Below are positions 14,625 through 23,915 of a stretch of DNA of 51,146 nucleotides, piece by piece. Positions within the stretch are counted from its first letter, which is position 1. Every line of letters starts with the position of its first letter. A model generated the notes under the pieces. The model was not told the origin of the DNA. It saw nothing but the letters and a program-made list of their open reading frames with translations, and did no database searches. The position numbers and the translations under genes were made by a program. The stretch is from NCBI GenBank assembly GCA_902825865.1, contig CADECX010000019.1, positions 1-51,146 on the forward strand, read 5' to 3'. The DNA comes from an uncultured Alphaproteobacteria bacterium. GTDB lineage: Bacteria > Pseudomonadota > Alphaproteobacteria > Micropepsales > Micropepsaceae.

Positions 14625-16619
14625 CTAATGCGGCGGTCCGGTCTCTGACCGGAGCTTCGACGGCGCATCACCGACCGGCCAGACCAGCGGCCCGTAATGC
14701 GGCGGGCTGGCGCCGAACTCATAAGCGCCAAGATCCGGCGCCTTGCCCTTGAAGCCGTCGGTGATGGTGGGAAGCTCCATGCCCCTGTCGATCGCGGCGG
14801 AACGGGGCCTGAGCCGGAAATCCAGCGTTTCGGGGGCATACAGAATGCGCGGGTCGCTTTCATCCGTGGGCTTGACGTTCACGAAAGCATCCAGCCCCAG
14901 CGTGATGCTGTGTTTGTCCTGTCCGCTGCCCTTTTGATAGCCCGCCAAACTGTCATAGGCCTTGCGCGTGCGCCCGCCATTGGCGCTGTCGAAAGGCGGC
15001 CCATCCCAGGCAAAGCTGCCGGGCACCGGATTGGGACCGAAGCCGTTGTAGTCGGAGGTCGAGTAAGGCGTGAAGGTCTTGAGCAGAAAGTTCGGCTTCT
15101 TCCAGCCGTCGCCGATGATCAGATTGTTGCGAAACTGCACGTTCGACGCCGGCCCCAGCGCCCCGGCGCCGCCGATGAAGGTGTTGTTGTAGACCAGTAC
15201 GCCTGAAGGATTGTCCAAAAGCTTCAACCCGCCCGCGGTGGTGGTGTTGTAAGTGAGGTTGCGGAAAATATAGGCCGGTCCACCGAAGATCGGCTGGGCA
15301 CTGAAGCCGGGCTGGGCCATGTTGACACAGCGATTGTCGAAGGCGCGCATGTTGTGCACGCCGCCATCCAACTCGATGCAATTGTCGGTGATGTTGAACA
15401 TGTCGTTGCCGTAAAAATCGACCGACGCGCCATATTCGCCCGCTGCCGGACTGGGATTGCCGAAGGTGGCGTGGTCGATGCCGTCATGGAAGTTGGCGAT
15501 ATAATTGTGCGCCACCACATGGCCCTGGCCATAGACTTTCACCGCATACTCGTCTTTGAGCGGCGCAGGATAACCGGGATATTTGCCCCACACATTGGCG
15601 CCGATCCAGGCGGTAATGCGCTCCGGGTTGTGACGGCCCAGGAAAACATTGTTGGCGATGTAATAATCCTTGGACTTGGCCCAATCGTTGCGCACCACCC
15701 GCCCGACATTGATGGCGCGGCTGTTGATCAGGGTGAATCCGTCGGCACCGATGATATCCTTGATGCCGAGCAGGAAACCGACATTGCTGTTGCGGATGGT
15801 GATGCCGTCGAAATAATTGTAGTTGGCGGCTTGCAAATTGAAGAGCGTGTCGTTGCCGTCGCCGTCGAATACCACCTCGCCGTCGCCCGCCGCCTTGATC
15901 ACAATGGGCCTGTCTTGTGTGCCGCTGGCGGTGAGGTAATAGGTGCCGTCGAAAGACGTGCCGTAGTTTTCGATGCTTTTGTCGAAGCCCCCATAGGAAA
16001 AACGGTTGTCCTTATAGACCCCGGCATGAACCAGGATGACGTCTCCGGGTTTCACCCGCGGCGGAAAGACATTGCTGTGATCGCTTTCGTCGGCGCCGAT
16101 ATAATAGGCCGCCAGCAGGCCGATGAATTCATTGGGACCCAGCGGCGCTTTATGGCTGTAGGGATAGACATGATAGACCTGCCCGCCGCCGGCCGGCTTG
16201 GGCACGGCGCGGGTGCGCACGGTGACGGTCTTTTCCGCCGCGCCGCCGTCCGGGTCGATCATGACAAAATGAACTTCGTATTCGGTATCGGGCTGAAGGT
16301 TCAGCACACTGCCGGCAAAACCCGGCGGCACGGTGTAATTGTAGTAATTGGGCCCATATTGCGGCTTGGGACCCGCGATGAATTCCCCGCCCATGCGAAA
16401 CAAAGGCAGCGCGCGCAACCACGCTCCCTGCCCGGCCTTGCGATAGGTCACGGCCACGGCGGCGTTGCGATTGTCGTCGCCACTGATCTTCCATTCAAAC
16501 CCCAGGGACAGAAGCGTGGGGCGCTCAACGACAAAGTCGCCGGGCGCCACCGCATCGGCGGCCGCCGCCGGTCCCGTCATTGCCGCCAGGACCGCCATCG
16601 CCAGAAGAATTTTGCGCAT
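14625..16619 (-). CDS. exported right-handed parallel beta-helix protein
   Basis: A 664-residue protein with a Sec signal (MRKILLAMAVLAAMTGPAAA). A fibronectin-III-like domain comes first (around LGFEWKISGDDNRNAAVAV to LQPDTEYEVHFVMI), then a long beta-helix with right-handed-coil texture, for example NYNYFDGITIRNSNVGFLL, HVVAHNYIANFHDGIDHA and GVLVYNNTFIGGAGAL. The architecture matches polysaccharide lyases such as the pectate lyase and chondroitinase B groups, but no catalytic set could be assigned. ATG 16619 follows GGGGCGGG. It is convergent with the isomerase gene. Confidence 0.8.
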   Translation of the reverse strand: MRKILLAMAVLAAMTGPAAAADAVAPGDFVVERPTLLSLGFEWKISGDDNRNAAVAVTYRKAGQGAWLRALPLFRMGGEFIAGPKPQYGPNYYNYTVPPGFAGSVLNLQPDTEYEVHFVMIDPDGGAAEKTVTVRTRAVPKPAGGGQVYHVYPYSHKAPLGPNEFIGLLAAYYIGADESDHSNVFPPRVKPGDVILVHAGVYKDNRFSYGGFDKSIENYGTSFDGTYYLTASGTQDRPIVIKAAGDGEVVFDGDGNDTLFNLQAANYNYFDGITIRNSNVGFLLGIKDIIGADGFTLINSRAINVGRVVRNDWAKSKDYYIANNVFLGRHNPERITAWIGANVWGKYPGYPAPLKDEYAVKVYGQGHVVAHNYIANFHDGIDHATFGNPSPAAGEYGASVDFYGNDMFNITDNCIELDGGVHNMRAFDNRCVNMAQPGFSAQPIFGGPAYIFRNLTYNTTTAGGLKLLDNPSGVLVYNNTFIGGAGALGPASNVQFRNNLIIGDGWKKPNFLLKTFTPYSTSDYNGFGPNPVPGSFAWDGPPFDSANGGRTRKAYDSLAGYQKGSGQDKHSITLGLDAFVNVKPTDESDPRILYAPETLDFRLRPRSAAIDRGMELPTITDGFKGKAPDLGAYEFGASPPHYGPLVWPVGDAPSKLRSETGPPH

Positions 16620-16684
16620 CCCGCCCCGATCATTTTTGTTATCGGTAACACTAGGGCGGTTCGGCGCAGGACTCAACGCCTCCG

Positions 16685-17530
16685 CTAGAGCGCGCGCGCG
16701 GAGAAGGTATCGCAGGCATCCACCTGGCCGCTGTCCAGGCCGCGCTGGAACCAGCGCACCCGCTGGGCGCTGGAGCCGTGGGTGAAGGAGTCGGGCACGA
16801 TATAGCCCTGCCCCTCTTTCTGCAGCGTGTCGTCGCCGACGGAGGAGGCGGCGCGCAACGCGCCATCAACATCGCCATTCTGCAGAATCGAAAATTGCTG
16901 GTTGGCGTGATAGGCCCATACGCCGGCATAACAATCGGCCTGCAATTCGGTTCTCACCGCGTCGCTATCGGCGCCCCGCGAAGGACCGCCGCGCCTGTCC
17001 ATCACGCCCAGCAGATTCTGGATGTGATGGCCATATTCATGGGCGATGACATAGGCGCGGGCGAACTGGCCCGGCGCGCCGAAGCGCTGATCCAGTTCAT
17101 TGAAAAAGGACAGATCCAGATAGATATGGGCATCGCCCGGGCAATAGAAAGGCCCGGCGGAAGACTGGCCGGTGCCGCAGCCGGTGGGCGTGGCATAGTC
17201 ATAGGCCGTGAAGGTGGCGGGCGAAAAACGGCTGCCATGCTCGCGCATCAGAGGCGCCCAGACATCTTCCGCCGAACCGATAACGCGGCGGGTGAATTCA
17301 AAGGCCGCGTCGTCGCCGCGCGGTCCGCTTTCCTGCCGCATTTGCGGCTGCGGCATTGGGCCGCCATTCAGCAACTGCGAGGGATCGACACCGAAGACCA
17401 GCGACAGGACGATGACCGCGACCAGTCCAAGGCCGCCGCCGCCGAACACCATGCGCGGCCCACCAAAGCCACCGCCACCGCCGCGGCGGTCCTCGACATT
17501 GTCGGAGGGGCGAAGATCATCCAGACGCAT
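16685..17530 (-). CDS. ypfJ: neutral zinc metallopeptidase, YpfJ/KPN_02809 family
   Basis: A 281-residue membrane-anchored zinc protein. It has the family opening MRLDDLRPSDNVEDRRG, a glycine-rich linker, one membrane helix (GLGLVAVIVLSLVFG), and the HEYGHHIQ zinc motif with AYVIA before it and ELQADCYAGVWA after. The C-terminal part GSSAQRVRWFQRG is also typical. The length is normal. ATG 17530 is chosen because it begins the conserved family start. Despite the zinc motif the physiological substrate is unknown. Confidence 0.88.
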   Translation of the reverse strand: MRLDDLRPSDNVEDRRGGGGGFGGPRMVFGGGGLGLVAVIVLSLVFGVDPSQLLNGGPMPQPQMRQESGPRGDDAAFEFTRRVIGSAEDVWAPLMREHGSRFSPATFTAYDYATPTGCGTGQSSAGPFYCPGDAHIYLDLSFFNELDQRFGAPGQFARAYVIAHEYGHHIQNLLGVMDRRGGPSRGADSDAVRTELQADCYAGVWAYHANQQFSILQNGDVDGALRAASSVGDDTLQKEGQGYIVPDSFTHGSSAQRVRWFQRGLDSGQVDACDTFSARAL

Positions 17531-17581
17531 GCATGCTCCATCTCTCGCCCCAGCCAAAGCTAGAGCCTGAGACGGAAGGCA

Positions 17582-17770
17582 TCAATACAGGATTCCCATC
17601 ACCGCCAGGACGCCGCCTGCGGCAGCGGCAGCGGGATAGAGAAATTCCGACCAGGAATGCAAAGGCTTATCGCTGCGTTCCCATTCCAGCGCGCGCAGGG
17701 CGCGCGATTGGGTGCGGGCGAAAAAGTAATCCTCATGGCGGTAATCGGCATGGGCAGAAATCTGGGACAT
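17582..17770 (-). CDS. small tail-anchored membrane protein
   Basis: A 62-residue product, MSQISAHADYRHEDYFFART at the start, with one C-terminal hydrophobic helix (YPAAAAAGGVLAVMGILY). GGAGAA lies a few bases upstream of ATG 17770, which supports translation. No family is recognised. It precedes the zinc peptidase gene by 51 bases on the same strand and might share its transcript. Confidence 0.6.
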   Translation of the reverse strand: MSQISAHADYRHEDYFFARTQSRALRALEWERSDKPLHSWSEFLYPAAAAAGGVLAVMGILY

Positions 17771-17872
17771 GACACTTCTCCTTCGGCCCGGGAACCCGGG
17801 CAGCCGGAGAGATAGGGAGGCTCAGCCAAAAGCCGCGCCTGCTTGCACACATGGCGGCCATCCAAAAGACGC

Positions 17873-17902
17873 ATGCCCCCGCATCTTGAAATGCGGGAGC
17901 AT
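17873..17902 (-). terminator. probable terminator of the aldolase gene
   Basis: Twelve-base arms (17873-17884 and 17891-17902) around a six-base loop. On the minus strand the only non-Watson-Crick pair is a T-G pair. It is followed on that strand by GCGTCTTTTGG, a partial T run, 40 bases after the aldolase stop. Confidence 0.55.
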
Positions 17903-17941
17903 GGCACAGTCCTTATGATCCAGCGCTTTTGGCGCGTCGGA

Positions 17942-18958
17942 TCAGAACGGGTCGGTACGCTTGGTGAACTTGCGGCCGACATCCGCCGCCGGCGAGTCGC
18001 CGCCGGTGCAGATCATGGTGCCGTCCTTGATCTGGTCGATGACATAGCTGTCGCTCTTGGGGTCATCGCTGCAGGAGTTGAGGAACTTGACGTTGGCGGC
18101 CTTGGTGGCCCTAAGCACGCGCGCCCGGACGGCCCGCATCGCTTCCGTGCCGACACCGCCCTGGTAGGTGCCGGGACGGCCCAGGATGAAAAAGCCGTGA
18201 TCGCCGGGGCCCCATTCCGCGAAGGAAATGCCCGGAACGCGGACCGAGGCTTCGACATTGGCGTCGGCGCGCGGATTTTCGATCTTCAGCCCGAACAGCA
18301 GCTCGCCATCCGGATTCATCGGCCACGGATCGGCGATGCGCAGATATTCCTGCGCCGTCACGCCCCACATGCGCGAGGCATAAGCCTGCGAGCCGTTGCC
18401 GCGTGTGCCCTGGGCCAGGCCATCGACGCGCGGCGCAAAGGGGTAGCGCGCGGCTTCGACCATCAGGCGAGCGGCTTCCGTGCTCTCGGCATTGCAAAGC
18501 AGGATGCCATGTACACCGGCGGCCAGCGCCTGCTGGATCATCCAGGCATTGGCGCGCACCGCGTCGGTGGTGCCGGAAATCGGCAGGGTGACGATCACCG
18601 CCGGGGTCTTGTGACCGGTGCGGGTCGGACCGGCCTCAACCAGGCCGCGCATGAACTCCTGCAGTTCCTTGAAATCGAGCGGGCCGTGTTCCATTTCGTA
18701 GGTGATGTAGTCGGCCTTGGTGGCCGCCATCTCCTTGCCCTTCTCATAGCCGCCGCCGCTGATCTGCGCGTAATAGACGGGCTGACCCTTCAGCCACATG
18801 TCGATGATGCGGTTGACATGCTTGCCGGTGCGGGTGGTCTGCTTGGGCATTTCCGGAATCATCGCATTGGGCGGCTGCGCGGACTGCTGAGCGCTCGCCG
18901 ACAATCCGGACAGCAAGGCGGCCGCCATGCCCGCCAGCAAGAGAGTTTTTAACTTCAT
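17942..18958 (-). CDS. exported HpcH/HpaI aldolase-family protein
   Basis: A 338-residue protein with a Sec signal (MKLKTLLLAGMAAALLSGLS, then ASAQQ). Family motifs are ADYITYEMEHGPLDF, ALAAGVHGILLCNAESTEAA, FGLKIENPRA and EWGPGDHGFFI, so the Glu and Asp metal ligands seem to be kept. The strand that normally carries the catalytic Arg reads IVTLPISGTTD and lacks it. Class II aldolases of this family normally cleave 2-keto-3-deoxy acids in the cytoplasm, so an exported form with a changed site may do something else. It is last in a minus-strand cluster with a 115-base gap to the oxidoreductase. Confidence 0.8.
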   Translation of the reverse strand: MKLKTLLLAGMAAALLSGLSASAQQSAQPPNAMIPEMPKQTTRTGKHVNRIIDMWLKGQPVYYAQISGGGYEKGKEMAATKADYITYEMEHGPLDFKELQEFMRGLVEAGPTRTGHKTPAVIVTLPISGTTDAVRANAWMIQQALAAGVHGILLCNAESTEAARLMVEAARYPFAPRVDGLAQGTRGNGSQAYASRMWGVTAQEYLRIADPWPMNPDGELLFGLKIENPRADANVEASVRVPGISFAEWGPGDHGFFILGRPGTYQGGVGTEAMRAVRARVLRATKAANVKFLNSCSDDPKSDSYVIDQIKDGTMICTGGDSPAADVGRKFTKRTDPF

Positions 18959-19073
18959 GATTTTCCCCGTGGTTTTGGTTTCATTGGTGACGGCGTCGCG
19001 TCTCCCTGGTGGCCACAGGTTGCTATTAAAACCGGGTCATGAAAAGCCCGTAACACCGCCATAAAGCGGTTTT

Positions 19074-20234
19074 TCAGCCCTCGATTGTGACGCGGACGGC
19101 TTTCTCCTGCGCCCGGATGGCCAGTTCCGCCGCCAGCAGGCACTGGGTCTGGTCCTGGGCCACATGTGTGCGGCGCACAATGTCGGCGACGAACTGTGGC
19201 CCGAAGGGCAGCGCGCCATTGCTGCAATCGATGAAACGCGCGCGCCTGCCGTCCACCAGGAACAGATTGTTGCCCTGCTTGGACACCGCAACATTGGTGT
19301 ATTTGCGGATCTCGATATAGCCGTCGGTGCCCAGCACAAACAGCCGCCCGTCACCCCAGGTGCCGAGTCCATTGGGGGTGAACCAGTCCAGCCGCACATA
19401 GCCCAGGCCCTTGTCGCCCTGGAGCATCATGTCGCCGAAATCCTCAAAGCGCGGGTGATCGGGATGGCGGACATTGGCGATTTGCGCCGCGACGATGTCC
19501 GCTTTGGTCGAGCCGGTATAGAAAAGAAACTGATCGATCTGATGCGAACCGATGTCGCACAGAATGCCGCCATACTGGGCATTCTCCCAGAACCAGCCGG
19601 GACGCTGGCTTCCGCCGCCATTGTCGCCGCCGCGCTGGATTATCTGATGCGGCGCGAGATTGATGGTCTGGATCACCTTGCCGATGGCGCCCTGCTTGAT
19701 CAACTCCCCGGCATGGACCGCGGCGCGCACTTCCAGTCTTTCCGAATAAAGAATGGCGTAGATGCGCCCCGTCTCCGCGATGGTCTTCCTGACCAGCGCC
19801 AGGTCATTCATGGTGGTGATGCCCGGCTTGTCGGCCAAAAAATCCTTGCCTGCCTTCATGGCGCGCACGCCGATCCCGGCCCGCTCATTGGCGATGTGAG
19901 ACGACATCACCAATTGCAGCGAAGAATCCTGCAGCACTTCATCCTGGCTGCGCGCCTGTTTGACGCCCGGATAGCGCTTGGCGAAAACCGCAAGCTTGTC
20001 CGGCTCCGCCCCCCAATAGGACACAAGTTCGCCGCCACCGCGCACAATCGCGCCGATCATGCCATGGATATGGTCATGGCTCATGCCGCAAACACCGAAA
20101 CGGATATGATGCTGGGGCGCTTGCGGCGGCTGCGGCGCGAGGCTTTCGGTTTGCGCATTGGCCTGCGTCACCGCCGCCATCAGGGCCGCCGAACCCAGCC
20201 CCACCGCCTCCAGAATTTCGCGCCGTTTCTTCAT
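19074..20234 (-). CDS. Gfo/Idh/MocA-family oxidoreductase, exported
   Basis: A 386-residue NAD(P)-dependent sugar dehydrogenase-type protein. The leader MKKRREILEAVGLGSAALMA followed by AVTQANAQ looks like a weak twin-arginine or Sec signal. The Rossmann start is HIRFGVCGMSHDHIHGM, then KDFLADKPGITTM (the EKP-like motif with Asp-Lys-Pro) and a C-terminal alpha/beta domain with GGILCDIGSHQIDQFLF. Export of such enzymes with bound cofactor has precedent in glucose-fructose oxidoreductase. The substrate is unknown. It follows the upstream gene by four bases. Confidence 0.82.
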   Translation of the reverse strand: MKKRREILEAVGLGSAALMAAVTQANAQTESLAPQPPQAPQHHIRFGVCGMSHDHIHGMIGAIVRGGGELVSYWGAEPDKLAVFAKRYPGVKQARSQDEVLQDSSLQLVMSSHIANERAGIGVRAMKAGKDFLADKPGITTMNDLALVRKTIAETGRIYAILYSERLEVRAAVHAGELIKQGAIGKVIQTINLAPHQIIQRGGDNGGGSQRPGWFWENAQYGGILCDIGSHQIDQFLFYTGSTKADIVAAQIANVRHPDHPRFEDFGDMMLQGDKGLGYVRLDWFTPNGLGTWGDGRLFVLGTDGYIEIRKYTNVAVSKQGNNLFLVDGRRARFIDCSNGALPFGPQFVADIVRRTHVAQDQTQCLLAAELAIRAQEKAVRVTIEG

Positions 20235-20238
20235 TGCG

Positions 20239-20799
20239 CTATTTGACCCGGGTGACTTTAAAGAGCTCGCCCCTCACCCGCATATTGTAGAGCTCGGGCG
20301 AGGAACCGTTGCTGATGTCCACCTTGTAGGTTGCAGCGGGCCTGTTCCATTTGGCAAGCTTGATGTCGGACTCCGCCTGTTGCCAGACATGGCCGTCGGC
20401 CATGGTGACGGTGAATTTGCCGTCGCGACGGAAGCCATAAGCCGTCATCGGCATGTTGTTGGCCAGCGGCTTGGTGTTGCCGATAATATCGCTGAAAAAG
20501 CCGCCGGGCTTTTCCCGCACCGGCTGCGATGCCCGCCGCATCGGGGCCGCGCCGCCATATCCGGCGCCCGGCGCGGGCACCAGACGCGTCTGGCTTTCCG
20601 GCGCGGGCGCCAGCCCCAGCACGGAACGCATCGGCTGGGCCGAACCATAGAAACAATCCAGCCAGACCCGGTTGTCGGGAATGCCTTCGCAGCGCCCTGC
20701 CGCATCCATCACCGCATCGCGCGTCGGCTCGGCCGAAGCGGGATGTACCGCTAACAATAAAATCGCCATCGATGCCCAGGCGGAAAAACCACGCTTCAT
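20239..20799 (-). CDS. exported protein of unknown function
   Basis: A 186-residue protein with a Sec signal (MKRGFSAWASMAILLLAVHP, then ASAEP). After the signal comes a helical start with two Cys (GRCEGIPDNRVWLDCFYGSA), a Pro/Ala-rich linker and a beta-rich C-terminal part (TAYGFRRDGKFTVTMADGHV, YNMRVRGELFKVTRVK). The GKFTVTMADGHVWQQ section resembles domains in small exported proteins found across alphaproteobacteria, but I cannot name the family. It sits in an apparent transcript from the amidohydrolase to the oxidoreductase. Confidence 0.7.
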   Translation of the reverse strand: MKRGFSAWASMAILLLAVHPASAEPTRDAVMDAAGRCEGIPDNRVWLDCFYGSAQPMRSVLGLAPAPESQTRLVPAPGAGYGGAAPMRRASQPVREKPGGFFSDIIGNTKPLANNMPMTAYGFRRDGKFTVTMADGHVWQQAESDIKLAKWNRPAATYKVDISNGSSPELYNMRVRGELFKVTRVK

Positions 20800-20829
20800 G
20801 TCATGCTCCTATTCGGATATCGCCGCTAT

Positions 20830-21720
20830 CTACCAGTTCAGCAATTTTTGCAGATTGCCGCCTTTGACCTTGGCGATATCGGCCGCCGAATAGCCCTTCA
20901 TGTGAAAGTCGGCAAGCTTGGGCGAGCCGCCGCTCCACACAATCCGGTCAGGGCCATATTCGCGGATCAGGCGCGTGGTGAAAGGCAGTACGCTGGGAAA
21001 ATTGGGCGCATCGGTGGCGATATAGTCGATGCCGGATATTTTCATATAGACATTGGGCAGCTTGGCCAGTTCCAGCATATTGGCGAATTCATAGGGGTTT
21101 CCCAGCTTGGGCTCGCCCATATGGTCGATCAGCACCTTGCAGCCGGGAAAGGCGCGGATCGCGCTGGCCGCCTGCAGCGCATAATTCGGGCCGATATGCA
21201 GCTCGATCACCAGGCCCAGATCGACCGCCTGCTTCCACAGCGCCCGGGCATAGGGCGCGGAGAAGGATTCCAGATAGACTTCCTTGCCGCGGTGCAAATG
21301 GATGCGGGTGGAGACAATGCGCGGCTCCCGCTTCACCAATGCCGCCAGTTTCTTCGGCGATTCCGGATTCTTGGGATAGAACAGGCTGGTGGCCTTGAAC
21401 TTGTCCGGCGAAGTACGGCGCAGGCAATCCAGCACCAAAGTGTGATCGTCGCCATAGGGCTCGGGCTGCACGAACAAGGCCTTGTCGATGCCGAATTCCT
21501 TCATATGCGCCTCATAGGGCGGCAGCGGGTCGGCCGGCAGCTTGCTGGTATCGGGCTTGTAGACGGCGTTGGGGTGGAAGGGGAATTTGGCCACATTGGC
21601 GCTGAACATGTGGGTGTTCCATTCCACCACCGGACTGGCGGCGGCAGCGGCGGCAAGCGCCGGCCCCGCCGTCACGGCGGCGGCACCCATCAAGGCCATG
21701 ACTTGGCGGCGGTCGACCAT
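20830..21720 (-). CDS. amidohydrolase-2 family metal-dependent hydrolase, exported
   Basis: A 296-residue TIM-barrel protein with a twin-arginine-like leader (MVDRRQVMALMGAAAVTAGP). The first metal motif of amidohydrolase-2 proteins is altered to EWNTHMFS. Later motifs are IELHIGPNY, VLIDHMGEPKLG and RIVWSGGSPKLAD; the usual final Asp of the WGSDyP motif is Gly here. Members of this group hydrolyse lactones or decarboxylate acids. A sugar lactonase role would fit the dehydrogenase and aldolase next to it but is inference. It is divergent from the GT41 gene. Confidence 0.78.
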   Translation of the reverse strand: MVDRRQVMALMGAAAVTAGPALAAAAAASPVVEWNTHMFSANVAKFPFHPNAVYKPDTSKLPADPLPPYEAHMKEFGIDKALFVQPEPYGDDHTLVLDCLRRTSPDKFKATSLFYPKNPESPKKLAALVKREPRIVSTRIHLHRGKEVYLESFSAPYARALWKQAVDLGLVIELHIGPNYALQAASAIRAFPGCKVLIDHMGEPKLGNPYEFANMLELAKLPNVYMKISGIDYIATDAPNFPSVLPFTTRLIREYGPDRIVWSGGSPKLADFHMKGYSAADIAKVKGGNLQKLLNW

Positions 21721-21782
21721 GCTCTACCCCATTGCTTTTGCTGATTGGTGAAGGGATACCATGCCCGGCGGATGCGGGAAAT

Positions 21783-23915
21783 ATGGATAGAAAAGCCCTG
21801 AACGAGCAGGCTGTCGCGCTGCACCGCAGCGGACGGTTGGCGGAGGCGGAAAGCCTGTATCTGCGCCTTTTGGCCGATGACCCGCGCGATTTCGACGCCC
21901 GTCATCTGCTGGGCGTGATACGCGCGCAACAGGGGCGCCTGGACGAAGCCCTGAGCGATATCGCGCTGGCGCTCCAAATCAAGCCGGACGATGCCGACGC
22001 CCTGCTCAACCATTCCAATGTTCTGAAACTGTTTGGCCGGCTGGATGAATCGCTGGCCGGATTCGAACGGGCGCTGGCCGCAAGACCCGGCTGGCCGCAA
22101 GCCGAGAACAATCGCGGCACCGTGCTGCAGGCGCTGGGCCGCCATCCCGAAGCGCTGGCGGCTTACGATCGTGCCCTCCAGGCGGCGCCCGGCAATGTCG
22201 AAGCCCTGAACAATCGCGGCAGCGTGTTGCAGGAACTGAAGCGCCCGGCGGAAGCATTGAGCGCCTATGACCAGGCGCTGAGGCTGGCGCCGCGTTTCGC
22301 CGCCGCCTTCAACAATCGCGGCAGCGCCCTTTTGGATCTCAAGCGTTTCGCCGATGCGCTGTCCTGTTTCGACCGCGCGCTGGGCTTGCGCCCCGATGAC
22401 GCGCAGTTTCTCAACAATCGCGGCAATGCCTTGCAGGGGCTGATGCGTTATGACGAAGCCCTGAGCGCCTATGATCAGGCGCTGGCGCGCCGGCCGGACT
22501 ATCTGGAAGCCTTCAACAACCGCGGCGAGGCCCTGCAGCAACTCAAGCGGCACGAGGAAGCGCTGGCCTCCTACGACCGCGCGCTTGAGGCGTCCGGCGA
22601 TGTGCATGCCTTTGGCGGCGCGGCGATGGCCGCGCTCAATCTCTGCGACTGGCCGCGCACGGCCCAGATCGGGGCGCAGATGGAACGCCGCATCCATGGC
22701 GGGGAAACCATCTCGCCCTGGGTGTTGTTGGGCTATAGCGGCGATGAAGCTTTGCAAAAAGAATGCGCTGCCAACGTGATCAAGCGGCGGTTTCCCAATC
22801 CGCCGCCCGCGCTGGCCACGTCCGGCTACGATCACGGCAAAATCCGGCTGGCCTATATCTCTTCCGATGTGGGCCATCATCCCGTCGCCACCGTGGTGGT
22901 GCAGTTGATCGAAAAACACGACCGGGAAAAATTCGAAATCATCGGCATCGGAACCAATGAAGATGACGGCAGCGCCCAACGCCGCCGGTTGATCGGCGCC
23001 TTCGACCGCTTCATCGATGTCCACCAGAACGAGCCCCTGGCCATTGCCCGGCAGATAAGGGCAATGGAGGTGGACATTCTGGTGGACTTGAACGGCCATA
23101 CCCAGAACGACAATTTCGATATCCTGAACCATCGTCCGGCGCCGGTGCAGGTTTCCTGGCTGGGCTATGCCGGCACCACCGCCGCGCCCTTCATCGATTA
23201 TGTGATCGCCGACCGCATCGTCGCGCCCGATGCAGCCGCCTACACCGAAAAGCTCGCCTACCTGCCCAACAGCTTCTTTCCGCTCGATACCAGCCGGACG
23301 CTCGGCAAACTCCCCAGCCGCGCCGAGGCGGGATTGCCGCAAGACGCTTTTGTCTTCTGCTCCTTCAACAACAATTGGAAACTCACCGAACCGGTCTTTT
23401 CCATCTGGATGCGGCTGCTCACGGCGGTGCCGCACAGTGTGCTGTGGCTCAAACAAGCCGGCGGCAAAGCCAAGGACAATTTGCGCAGCGCTGCCCAGGC
23501 ACACGGCATCGCACCGGACCGCCTGATCTTCGCAGCCCCGGCGCCGCTGGATGTCCATCTCGTCCGCCATCAACTGGCCGATCTGTTTCTGGATACCCTG
23601 CCCTACAATGCCCATGCCACGGCCTGCGACGCGCTTTGGGCGGGACTGCCGGTTCTGACCCTTAAGGGCAACGCTTATGCCGGGCGCGTCGCCGCCAGCC
23701 TTCTGACCGCGGCGGGATTGCCGGAACTGATCACCGAAACGGCGGAAGACTATGAACAGCTCGCCTTGGCGCTGGCGCGCGATCCCGTCCGGCTGCGCGC
23801 TTACCGCGACAGACTGGCGGCCGCCCGCGCCACCGCGCCCTTGTTCGATACCCCGCGCCTGGCGCGCGATCTGGAAGCGGCCTACCTGCGGATGCTAGCT
23901 GCCGCTGCGAAGTGA
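21783..23915 (+). CDS. TPR-containing O-GlcNAc transferase-like protein, GT41
   Basis: A 710-residue cytoplasmic glycosyltransferase. About eight tetratricopeptide repeats fill the first 290 residues (ALNNRGSVLQELKRPAEALS is one). The GT41 catalytic half has ISSDVGHHPVATVVVQL, the DLNGHTQNDNFDIL section, FNNNWKLTEPVFSIWMRLL with the conserved Lys, and LPYNAHATACDALWAGLPVL near the UDP-sugar site. Relatives add a sugar to Ser or Thr of proteins, in some alphaproteobacteria to flagellin, but the target here is unknown. ATG 21783 is preferred over 21732 because it opens the repeat region directly. Confidence 0.88.
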   Translation: MDRKALNEQAVALHRSGRLAEAESLYLRLLADDPRDFDARHLLGVIRAQQGRLDEALSDIALALQIKPDDADALLNHSNVLKLFGRLDESLAGFERALAARPGWPQAENNRGTVLQALGRHPEALAAYDRALQAAPGNVEALNNRGSVLQELKRPAEALSAYDQALRLAPRFAAAFNNRGSALLDLKRFADALSCFDRALGLRPDDAQFLNNRGNALQGLMRYDEALSAYDQALARRPDYLEAFNNRGEALQQLKRHEEALASYDRALEASGDVHAFGGAAMAALNLCDWPRTAQIGAQMERRIHGGETISPWVLLGYSGDEALQKECAANVIKRRFPNPPPALATSGYDHGKIRLAYISSDVGHHPVATVVVQLIEKHDREKFEIIGIGTNEDDGSAQRRRLIGAFDRFIDVHQNEPLAIARQIRAMEVDILVDLNGHTQNDNFDILNHRPAPVQVSWLGYAGTTAAPFIDYVIADRIVAPDAAAYTEKLAYLPNSFFPLDTSRTLGKLPSRAEAGLPQDAFVFCSFNNNWKLTEPVFSIWMRLLTAVPHSVLWLKQAGGKAKDNLRSAAQAHGIAPDRLIFAAPAPLDVHLVRHQLADLFLDTLPYNAHATACDALWAGLPVLTLKGNAYAGRVAASLLTAAGLPELITETAEDYEQLALALARDPVRLRAYRDRLAAARATAPLFDTPRLARDLEAAYLRMLAAAAK

